From Allacma fusca (Eukaryota > Arthropoda > Collembola > Symphypleona > Sminthuridae): 64,000 nt of DNA. The position numbers were made by a program, and so were the translations under genes. The notes beneath the pieces were generated by a model. It did not search any database. It had not been told where the DNA came from and saw only the letters and a list, made by a program, of their open reading frames with translations. The stretch is taken from positions 35,326,250-35,390,249 of the forward strand of contig OX359249.1 in NCBI GenBank assembly GCA_947179485.1, in the 5' to 3' direction. Each line of letters opens with the position of its first letter. Position 1 is the first letter of the stretch. Below are positions 9,420-18,000 of this stretch, piece by piece.

Positions 9420-10400
9420 CAGAGCTGCTTTCAGGTAGCAAAAAATCAAGATCCGCACCTGAACCCGACCCGCACCTGAAATATCAGGTTAATTTTTTTC
9501 GTTGACCCGAACTTGGCCCTCCGGATCCGAGTTAATATCCGCACCTGTCAGGTATTTTTGGATCAGGTATTGCTTGGCTACCCGCACCTGAAAAAATACC
9601 TGAGGTGCGGATTTCAAAACAAACCCGACCCGAACTTGAACCCGAACTTGAACCCGACTTTCAATTATTTTGTCAGAGGAAACTTATAAACATAAGTTCT
9701 ATCCTAAGACTTTATTAAAGTAAATATTATTTACAAATGACGTTAAGTTACAAATGCAAAAACTCGTACTAATTTTAAGTGACAAGCAGCACAAAAAGAA
9801 TGGGAACTAGCTTTTGAAGCTTCCCCAAGTATTCTCTGAGTGATAGCTTTAGAAACAGACCGCAGATAATCATCATGCTTTTCAAATTTTAACGAAGTTA
9901 AGGCACAAGTATACACGAAATAGATTCCAAATCGATGATGTCTATGTCTGCTACAACGCTAAGGCTATATCATGAAATTAATTAGCAAAGTTAGGTTGTT
10001 TGTTAATTTAATTGATATGGCGGCTCTCACGCATCACTGAACACATCGTGTCATTCAGCCATGTGACATTAACGTTCAGATCAGCCTGAAAGTTTCATTC
10101 ACGTGAACTTAAAGTTAAATTATTAAGGTAAAAAATACTTGCAAAATACCTGAAATTGCAAGTTCGGGTTCAGGTATTTTGAATTCGTCGTACCGAACCT
10201 GTACCTGACATTGAGCTCAGGTATATTTTTTAAACCCGAACTTGATCGTAACCCGACCTGTAAAATCAGATGCGGATCCTGGATGTACCCGCACTTGACC
10301 CGAATCTCAGGTACTTTTTTTTGTAGCTGACCCGAACCCGACCCGAACCCGACCCGACGGGTATTTTTCAGGTACTACCTGATACCTGCAAGCAGCTCCG
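9420..10400. mobile_element. Non-autonomous hAT-like transposon inside the Polinton
   Basis: 981 bp, flanked by the exact 8-bp duplication TCTCTTAC that is typical of hAT elements. Terminal inverted repeats of 18 bp: CAGAGCTGCTTTCAGGTA at the left and CGGAGCTGCTTGCAGGTA (reverse complement) at the right, with two mismatches. The ends are packed with short subterminal repeats of ACCCGAACTTG, ACCCGACC and ACCTGA on both strands. No transposase ORF is present, so it would have been mobilised in trans. Confidence 0.88.
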
Positions 10401-10408
10401 TCTCTTAC
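10401..10408. repeat. Target site duplication of hAT-like insert, right
   Basis: TCTCTTAC, identical to 9412-9419. Confidence 0.9.
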
Positions 10409-10951
10409 GTTGTGGTCTTGTTAAGCTTTCATAATAACCGTCTATGATATCAGGGGAAGCTTTACGCATTCTCGTGTTTTCGGATACATCCATATTCTCA
10501 TTACTTTGAGAAACACCTCCATTAAATTCAGTGGGTCGATCGTTAGTATTAGACCGATAATCTGCATCATGTTCACTCTCAGAATCATCGACATAATTAT
10601 TCGAATAATATGGATTGCGGTAGGTATTTTGCCTACTACTCTGAGGTTTATCATATGGGACGATACTAGTAACTGGATTGTCTTGATATCTCGTTGCATT
10701 GAAATTATATTTTTGAAGAGGTGGCTGCATCCCTTGCTGGTTAATCAATTTAACAAGCAAAGGCTGATTATCGTCATGATGCTTTTTATGTCTCATCTGT
10801 CTGGCATATTCGCCATATAGAGCTTGTTTTACATCGTTGGTAAGCTTACGTGAATTTAATATCTTTGATGAGATGTTACTATCGTTAGTTTTGGACATTA
10901 GCACATTGTACAGTGATTCTGGAATCAGTTTCATTCGCTTAGCCATGTTAA

Positions 10952-11272
10952 TTAATTCGCGAGCACGTTTGACAGTAACGTTGTTGCTAAAGAAGCTAGA
11001 ATAGGTATGAAGAAACCTCCACCACGCTGAAGAACTTTACGTTTTTTTGTCAATGACAGCGATTTTAAGGAGAGTGCACGTAGATGTTTTTTGTATGGAC
11101 GCAATCTCTCAACTGTACTACGTGGTATTGGTACATTCCCTATAATCAAATTACGAGCACATTCGGATAAAGTTTTAACTTCGTCATTAGAAGCTTCACT
11201 GAGACAATCATTTACTTTACGTTTGCACTTGCATTTCTTTAAAAATGCTCTGTGTTTTAGTAACCGCTTCAT
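10952..11272 (-). CDS. Small basic protein with hydrophobic C-terminus (Polinton virion-associated type)
   Basis: 106 residues, five bases upstream of the start of the repeat-protein gene on the same strand. A basic, Cys-containing N-terminus (LKKCKCKRK) leads to the block LRPYKKHLRALS, then KKRKVLQRGGGFFIPILAS and a hydrophobic tail ending LLSNVLAN. This layout (Lys/Arg helix, 'LVQRGGGFLP', hydrophobic end) recurs in small Polinton proteins. It recalls adenovirus minor core or membrane-active peptides, but that function is inference. The hydrophobic tail could interact with membranes. Confidence 0.75.
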   Translation of the reverse strand: MKRLLKHRAFLKKCKCKRKVNDCLSEASNDEVKTLSECARNLIIGNVPIPRSTVERLRPYKKHLRALSLKSLSLTKKRKVLQRGGGFFIPILASLATTLLSNVLAN

Positions 11273-11393
11273 GATTTATTTTTGTGCTAGTCAAACCCAA
11301 TACATGCGAACCAATACAGCTCTCTATATTATCTGACTTACATAAGTCAATGTACAATTATTATAAACAATATTTGTACGGTGTCAGCTGACA

Positions 11394-12326
11394 ATGTCGG
11401 ATGCAAAAATTAAGCGTCTGTATCTGAACCCGAAATTTAAGGGTAGTTTTTCAGGTTTGACAACGTTCATGAAACATTATAAGGGCGGGGAATGTAAATC
11501 TACAATTGAAAGAATTCTGCGTGGTATCCCGGTGTATGCTGAAAACAAGCCAGCAATAAGTAAATTTAAAAGGCGTCAGGTTGTGGTTCATGGAATAGAT
11601 GAGCAGTGGGTTATTGATTTAATAGATATATCAGCTTACTCCAAAAGCAATAACAATCATAGGTATCTGCTAAGCATCATCGATGCTTTTAGTAAATATG
11701 CCTTTGTCCACCCTGTGAAAACTAAAAATAGTCTTGATGTTTTAGCAGTTTTCAAGAAAATATTGAAGAGTTCAGGCAGGCAGCCCAAACGCATTCAATG
11801 TGACAAAGGGGGTGAATTTAAAAAAGATTTCAAAGAATTTTGCTCGAATAATGGAATTGAAGTCTTTCATGTTCAATCCGAACTGAAAGCCTGCATCGTT
11901 GAAAGATTTAATCGAACTATTATGGAAAAAATAAGTCGATATGTACAGCATAAAGGAAACTACAGATTCGTTCATGTCTTACAAAAGTTGGTTCGAAACT
12001 ACAATAACACGGTTCATTCCAGCATAAAATTTAAGCCAGTAAATGTTAATTCCAAAAATGAAATGGATGTATGGTTCAATCTGTATGGAAACAAGGAACT
12101 GAAATCCTATGATAAGCCAAAGTTTAAGGTCGGGGACCGTGTTCTCATTTCTATTGACAAAAATTGTTTTGAGAAAGGTTATTCAAAACGGTTTAAACCA
12201 GAGGTGTTTACTGTAAACAGAATAGGAAACTCGAACCCACGCATGTATTATTTAATTGACCCTGAAGATAATGACGCTATGGAAGGAGGATTTTACAGTC
12301 AAGAACTTTCAAAGGTCAACTACTAA
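11394..12326 (+). CDS. Retroviral-type integrase (Polinton c-integrase)
   Basis: 310 residues. An N-terminal region includes LTTFMKHYKGG, a segment typical of Polinton integrases. The RNase H-fold core carries the DDE triad: Asp in QWVIDLIDIS (residues 75/78), Asp137 in IQCDKGGEF and Glu170 in CIVERFNRT. The core also has the usual YLLSIIDAFSKYAFVHPV. The C-terminal part has an SH3/chromo-like stretch (KFKVGDRVLISIDKNCFEKG to FTVNRIG). It catalyses insertion of the linear element and yields the 6-bp target duplications seen at its ends. The ORF is intact. It is divergently transcribed from the 10952-11272 gene across a ~120-base shared promoter region. Confidence 0.93.
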   Translation: MSDAKIKRLYLNPKFKGSFSGLTTFMKHYKGGECKSTIERILRGIPVYAENKPAISKFKRRQVVVHGIDEQWVIDLIDISAYSKSNNNHRYLLSIIDAFSKYAFVHPVKTKNSLDVLAVFKKILKSSGRQPKRIQCDKGGEFKKDFKEFCSNNGIEVFHVQSELKACIVERFNRTIMEKISRYVQHKGNYRFVHVLQKLVRNYNNTVHSSIKFKPVNVNSKNEMDVWFNLYGNKELKSYDKPKFKVGDRVLISIDKNCFEKGYSKRFKPEVFTVNRIGNSNPRMYYLIDPEDNDAMEGGFYSQELSKVNY

Positions 12327-12646
12327 TGTACACCCTTATTTGTCCTTCGTGACGTTGCTTACGTATTGTGAGGAATAAGTGAAATTTACAAATTTTTGGG
12401 AGGATAAATACCCCGCTCGTTGCAACGAATAGTACCATTCAGCAACTGTCATCTCAACTTGAAGTATACGTTTGAGCTCAGCTTATACAATATCATCCTC
12501 AAAAATCTCACGTTTTCAGCAGGTATGGTTTTAATTGAAAGTTTATTACTAATATTAGCGTCATTCTTGAAATGCATGGCTGCATCTTGAAGACTTTCAG
12601 ACTATTGTTTACACTGTTTAAATTTTTCAGAGAACTCAATAAGAAA
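12327..12646 (+). promoter_or_regulatory. Promoter and 5' leader with probable leader intron for the MDLSVQ protein gene
   Basis: Contains a TATA-like GGATAAATACC near 12400. A good intron lies within the leader: donor CAG/GTATGG with GT at 12523-12524, and acceptor TTTTTCAG/AGAAC with AG ending at 12630. This places the ATG 16 bases downstream of the acceptor. The splice sites are by eye only. Confidence 0.5.
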
Positions 12647-13354
12647 ATGGATACTGAAATTAACCAATGCATCAAGGCTGTTGAAGGTGAGACCTCCACC
12701 AGTCAACCTGAAACTGCAATGGATTTATCTGTCCAAGGCAAGGTCTCCGCAACTGATTCACCAATGGATTTATCAGTTCAGGCCAGTGGAGCCTCAAAGG
12801 ATTTACCTGTTCAAAAAAATCCCATCAGTAAATCTCTAATAGATTTATCAGAGTCCACCGAGGAATTGGATTCCCTGGCGAATGCAGCAAAATTTCGTGA
12901 AACGGAGATTGACGGTCCGAATCGACGGAGCGAATCACCTACTCGAAGGGACGTGAACGATTCTCCATGCTCTGATGAGGGTGATGACGGAGGTCCGGCA
13001 GTGAAAAAAGCTGTTGAAGAAAAGGAGGGGGGTTACCGAAAACCATTTTTCAACCTTTATGGTCATCCCAAGGATCCCAATCGACCCAAGGTATGGTACT
13101 CCCGTTCTGAAGATGGGCAACGTTTATTCATGAACGTTCAGCGATCCACTCTGAGTGGGAAAAAGATGCGTGTCAATTGGAAACTGGAGCAGACTCCGGA
13201 AATTATCAGTAACCTTGTGTACTACTACAATACGTGCAGGGGTCGTATTAGCGATATGCATGATACGCTGGATTCCTGCACGAGGCATGTTGATGAACGT
13301 ATCAGGAAAAATTTTGGGTTCAACCGCAACCCCAATGTTCCAGAAAATGCTTAA
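12647..13354 (+). CDS. Accessory protein with repeated MDLSVQ (CtBP-docking-like) motifs
   Basis: 235 residues from ATG 12647; the frame opens earlier, but those codons fall in the probable leader intron. The N-terminal half is low-complexity and acidic. It carries AMDLSVQ (residues 24-30), PMDLSVQ (39-45), a decayed SKDLPVQ and LIDLSES. PMDLS exactly fits the PxDLS consensus used by adenovirus E1A and cellular repressors to dock CtBP. The C-terminal half (YRKPFFNLYGHPKDPNRPKV onward) looks folded but unfamiliar. Adintoviruses are known to carry accessory 'oncoid' genes in this general position, so a host-interaction regulator is a reasonable inference, unproven here. A poly(A) signal AATAAA is at 13379. 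Confidence 0.65.
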   Translation: MDTEINQCIKAVEGETSTSQPETAMDLSVQGKVSATDSPMDLSVQASGASKDLPVQKNPISKSLIDLSESTEELDSLANAAKFRETEIDGPNRRSESPTRRDVNDSPCSDEGDDGGPAVKKAVEEKEGGYRKPFFNLYGHPKDPNRPKVWYSRSEDGQRLFMNVQRSTLSGKKMRVNWKLEQTPEIISNLVYYYNTCRGRISDMHDTLDSCTRHVDERIRKNFGFNRNPNVPENA

Positions 13355-13584
13355 CCTTGTAAAATTACTTGAAAAACAAATAAATACATTTTTCCGAGCA
13401 TAAATACCGAGTTGAAATCATTTTTCAAATCATTCTAACTTCAACTGTTCTCTAGGCATCTGCATGGATTTTTCAATTGTCATTCCAATTCTACTCTTTT
13501 TTCTGACTCTTGGCATTAACGCTCTATTTTCGATATACCTTCATAACCACAGCTCGTTCAGTTCACATTCAAACAGCTCCCGTA
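13355..13584 (+). promoter_or_regulatory. Intergenic region with poly(A) signal and promoter of the zinc-ribbon gene
   Basis: AATAAA at 13379-13384 ends the upstream gene. Towards 13530 the sequence CGATATACCTTCATAACC is a weak TATA candidate. The leader shares a short GCTCGTTCAG/GCTCGTTGCA element with the leader of the preceding accessory gene. Confidence 0.35.
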
Positions 13585-14322
13585 ATGGCTCAAGCTCAGC
13601 TGGTTAAAGCGGTTATGGAAATTGAGCATAGCATCAATGGTAAGTTGACAAAATTCCGTTCTCACAAATAATCTCCACGCCCGCCCGCCCGCCCGCCGCC
13701 GCCGCCGCGCTTCGGTTACGGTTTGGCGAAAAAGGATGGGGAGGGAAAAAAACCCAAACCTTACCCATCGCCCCACCCTTCCTTCGTACCTCGTTCGGAA
13801 GAATATGTAATATTTAAGTTGAGGTAGCTATAATTTATATTTACAGACGTTGTATCTGCATCTGCTCGATACGCGGATAACGCGGACAGTTCATCTGGGC
13901 AGGATGTTTGTGGAACCTTTGAATGGGGAAAGAATTCTAACAAGGATTCTGAATGTCTTTCATCAACATGCGTCAAGAAATGTGGTGAGAAGTCTAACAG
14001 AAGGAAATCCATCCCGCCCGTCAAGAACGCTGCTGTTGTGAAAACCATAACGCAAAAAATGAAGGGTACTGATGTACCTACGAGGCTGAAGCGAGCTTCA
14101 CGCTCCGATACGGTTTATTCCAAACCGTATCCAAGCTTCTGCCCAGCATGCAAGGATGGGTTTGACAGACAAGATATTTTGAAAACTACGTTTGCCCAAA
14201 TTGACTGGGCATGTCCAGAATGCGACGAGAGGCAAATCACTCTGACGCAAAATCAAAGCACCATTACCATGCTGATGACTGATTTCAAGGACATTGCTAT
14301 GCATTATGTAATTAATTTTTGA
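13585..14322 (+). CDS. Two-exon Polinton zinc-ribbon protein
   Basis: Exon 1 is 13585-13639 (starting MAQAQLVKAVMEIEHSI) and exon 2 is 13847-14322. The intron has canonical ends (GTAAGT and TTTACAG) and phase 1. The joined length is 531 bp, a 176-residue protein. Exon 2 is Ser/Lys-rich and then carries FCPACKDGFDRQDI and WACPECDERQITLTQN, a four-cysteine zinc ribbon of the CX2C...CX2C type. Such ribbons occur in transcription factors and in viral regulators. Without the splice, the reading frame has no initiator upstream of the ribbon, which supports the intron. It lies convergent with the ATPase gene; AATAAA motifs for both strands occur near 14346-14366. Specific function is unknown. Confidence 0.7.
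13640..13846 (+). other. Intron with GC-rich low-complexity tract
   Basis: The intron of the zinc-ribbon gene contains (CGCC)n/(GCC)n sequence at about 13678-13710, strikingly GC-rich against the AT-rich surroundings. This stretch was probably gained by slippage. Confidence 0.6.
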
Positions 14323-14348
14323 ATCATTTTTATACTTTGTAAACTTTA

Positions 14349-14999
14349 TTATTTTTGATTAATAAATACAATACAATCTGGATCAGGAAATACATTGCTT
14401 CTGAGTCTATAATTATCATTTTGAGTCTGACTGCAATCAATCATAAGGTAGCCATGAGGAACTGAAATACACTCCTTATATGCATCTTCCATGAGCGCAT
14501 GTTTTTTCCCACAGTTCATTTGACACCCAATCTTATTCACAACTTGAGTCTCCCTCGGATTTTTGAATAAACAAATGTACTTGGCATTGGTTGTTAAAGG
14601 TCTAAGCCCATCATGGAAAAAGTTTTGCGTTATGAAAATAATGGAACAATTTCTGTGATGGCTACCTCTAACAAAGGCCTGCATAACATCTTTCGACTTT
14701 GAAGCTTCTTCCATTAGATCATCTAGTATATAAAGATGCGGGGTTAGCATATCGTTACCGTACTCTTTAGGTAATCCATGATGAAACTGAATTTCTGGGA
14801 ATTCACGCTTCATTGAAGCAAATTCATGGGGTTGGTCAATACCATAGCAATACACGAGGTGTTCTATATTCGGGAAAATGATTTCATTCCTTCGAGATAT
14901 AATGCTTTTAGTAAGCTGCGATTTCCCGCTCATTGTAGGTCCCGAAATAACAAAGTTAAATGGTGCATGAAGAGTGTAGTCAAATGTAGGTGCGTCCAT
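14349..14999 (-). CDS. Genome packaging ATPase (FtsK/HerA, A32-like)
   Basis: 216 residues from ATG 14999. Walker A is GPTMSGKS (residues 20-27) and Walker B is LYILDDLM (89-96). A polar sensor follows in IFITQNFF, and the helix RGSHHRNCS precedes it. This is the Polinton/NCLDV-type ATPase that powers DNA translocation into capsids. It is followed on the same strand, upstream, by the polymerase gene; the ~75 bp between them are AT-rich. The ORF is intact with all nucleotide-binding motifs. Confidence 0.92.
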   Translation of the reverse strand: MDAPTFDYTLHAPFNFVISGPTMSGKSQLTKSIISRRNEIIFPNIEHLVYCYGIDQPHEFASMKREFPEIQFHHGLPKEYGNDMLTPHLYILDDLMEEASKSKDVMQAFVRGSHHRNCSIIFITQNFFHDGLRPLTTNAKYICLFKNPRETQVVNKIGCQMNCGKKHALMEDAYKECISVPHGYLMIDCSQTQNDNYRLRSNVFPDPDCIVFINQK

Positions 15000-15074
15000 G
15001 ATGAAGCAAATAAGTATAATGATTGAATTGAAAAAGATTTTGTTTTTATTTACACATTTACAAACTACATCAAT

Positions 15075-18000
15075 TTACACACTTAAATTATACACATCTT
15101 CTTCATTTTTTAAAACATTAGCAAAATTATTATAATGTACAATATCCTTATGACCATATGCCAAACTATTCGTAAAATTACTGTGATATCTTTTATTATC
15201 AAAAGCATTTAACCCGCGTTTCTGTTCATTTATGTTATATAATCTATGACCTAAAGAACCTATTTTTCTATATTTAACGTGCATAGTTTCACACGACTCT
15301 TTTAATACCTTATCATAATCACTAAATGACTGATGTTTTTTAACATAAGATTTTGGAATACCCTTAGCTTTCTTATCAACTATACCATCACTAGTTAAAT
15401 ACGCATACATCTTAGCTTTTAAAAATCTAAATGACTTAATTGGATGTCCTGCGCTGACATCCTTCATAACACCTCTAACCTTCTTATTATCATCTACAAA
15501 AAAACTATGCCATTCCTGGCTTACATTACCACAAGGTTTAAAATTAGATAAGTCAAACAGTTGGTGATCTTTCCTCATATCTTTATATACATCTAAATTA
15601 TGATTAGGACTAGTTATACTTACCATTAAACTATCTGTATCAGTACCAACTAATTGTACTTCACAGTTGTTTTCACAATTGTACTTTTTCTTTAGATAAT
15701 TATAATAAAAATCATACATTATAATTTTACTGATATCTAAGCAAGAAATACCCGTGTAAATGGGTTTATTCAAGTACACGCTACTTTTCCCCATGACAAA
15801 TAAAGCAATATTAGGAGTAATCATAATTATATCCTTCAAAGAAGACTTTCGGGAAAAATTTAAAACTCGATCTTTAAAAATAGAATTTGAATTTTTATTT
15901 TTAGTTAAAATGTGAATCCTTGTTCTATTTCTAACCTGCTCTATAGACTTCCCAAAGCAAGCGTTTACGCATAACTTATAAAAATCCTTCTCAAATTCAG
16001 ATGTAGCAGCTTTCCTACGCTCGGTACATAAGTCAATGAAACATCTCAACCAATCTGACTGCTCAAATTTTAAAATTCTATGGACCCTATCTAGCGACAT
16101 TCCTAATTCAATATACTTTTTAAGTGTCCTATAATGAATCACATATTTAATCTTTGGATTCAAATCCGCAACTAGCTTGCCAATTTTCATTGAACCATGA
16201 GGTAAGTTTAAGTCATTTTGCAAATCGACTTGGTGAGCAGACATTTCGCTAACATCCACGCATCGTTTTAGCGGTGCAAGTGGGTAGTCATTGAAATATT
16301 CATGCTTGTCCTCAGGCACAGAAAGATCTACCTCAAAAAAGTAGCCTTCATGCCCATCATCAGGCAAGTTCATAATATTATCACTTTGGGACAAATAAAA
16401 AACTTCAGACTCTGAGAGCCAAGCAAAATGTTTTGTAGGCAGATGAGAATCCATTGCCTTTGCGTACAATGCGTTCGCATCCCAATACATAATGTATTCA
16501 CAGTTTTTGGAGCTATTATAAGTTTCCGGGACATACTTATTGTTAGCATCTGCATATCTCTTGGAACCGGACCCTGCGTAACCACCCCTAAGTCCTGCCT
16601 CTAGAAATACATGCATATCGCTATCCCTGATATAATCCAATTCTACCTTACTATACTTTAGAGCAGCTTGCCAGCTTATCATTGGTAAACTAAAAAACCT
16701 GGCTGGATCTAATTTAAATGAACTAAGGAATAGATTGCGGAAATTTTGGAACACATCTGCTAGCAAGGTGACATCTAACATACAATAAAAATTGCAGTAT
16801 TCAGCCATATTTTGTATGTCAAATTTATCCCAGACGGATTGAGCATGCTGATAATCAGACAGACTTATATGCTCATCTTTCAATTTAGAATAAAAAGATT
16901 CTATGGGAGGAAGCTCTTTTTTCTGCAAATCAGCAAAAGAAGTTATCGCCTCATAAGGAAATACACCCTTTTTAAATAGGAGCTGCTGATCATTTAGAGC
17001 ATTTGGGTAATCCTGACTGAAAACCTCTTTAGTAAGTCTAAACTTATCCGAACCTTTTTCACCTAACACCGAGGCAAGCTTATCCAATGAGCTACTGAGA
17101 AATTTTAAACTATCAATGAAAACTAACTTCTTATTTATTTCTATTGACATAAACTTTTCTGAGCTGAGCGGGATTACAGTGGCTGACTCTATAGACTCAT
17201 GATCAAGATTGGTTACTATTGGATGACTATCGTAACCACATAAATTATGCACTACAACCGGGATTTTACTACACCAGCTTGCTTTGATATTGCATTTGCT
17301 GTGCGCATGACCTAAATACATATGGGTAAAATGATCATGATGTTCTACACCCTGCTCCTCCTTTTCAGCTTGCGGATAAATGATGCCATCACAGAAATAA
17401 CATATACTCTGATCAATGGCTGCCATGTTGGAAGGATAAATTCTATGCGAAGAAGCCTTTGTCTGTCTAGCCTCCATCTCTTCTATGAGGACTGAAGAGA
17501 AAAGATTAATATCCGAAAAAAAGCATCCATAAGATTCTCATCGTCAGATTTTATAGCATAGCTATTCCTATAACGAAGTTCACCGTTAGGGCCCACACAT
17601 ATATATGAGTAAGAGCATGGTATGTGCTCCTCAGAATAATCCCTAGAACCGCCAGTGACGACGGGCTGAAATTGGTAGGCGTGTGGATTTGGAACTTTAC
17701 CATACCTGTCAGCATGTGATGTATTTTTGGGGACTAATTTGGACTCAAAGTCCAAATATATTACATACGGAGCTGGGACCATAAATTGATAACTTTCGAA
17801 AGTAATTTTATCTTGTGGATTCGAATTAAAAATAGCCTTTTGAGCTCCTATTTGAGAACATCTAACAATATGATCCTCTAAATTATTATCGCAAGAGAAC
17901 GATGACAAGCAGAATCTACACAAATGTACCTTACATCTAATCTCAGGATTACAGAATAAACCCTCCAGATCCCTACATAAAACAAAATGTTCGTTGACGC

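Larger units (their letters stand above)
8017..10946 (-). pseudogene. Polinton Lys/Arg-rich tandem-repeat protein, split by a hAT-like insertion
   Basis: Minus strand, start ATG 10946, stop at 8017. The 5' part (10409-10946) encodes MAKRMKLIPESLYNVLMSKT and a helical segment (SRKLTNDVKQALYGEYARQM) of a type common in Polintons. The 3' part (8017-9411) encodes five to six tandem units of about 65 residues. The units share SKTKRKRFPMKRIKPKLV, NTKRKASYDIDYDDD and SKRFKxIPKLLG. Both parts are open and in the same frame; the span minus the 981-bp element and one 8-bp duplication is 1,941 bp, a multiple of three. The insertion is therefore the only lesion. The basic/acidic alternation and KRKR clusters suggest a nuclear nucleic-acid-binding or histone-like role. 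Function is unknown. Confidence 0.8.

Noticed and set aside
10368-10408. C-terminal residues after RKRR of the 10368-10946 ORF read as native protein
   Set aside because: They are encoded by the end of the inserted hAT-like element, beyond the target duplication.
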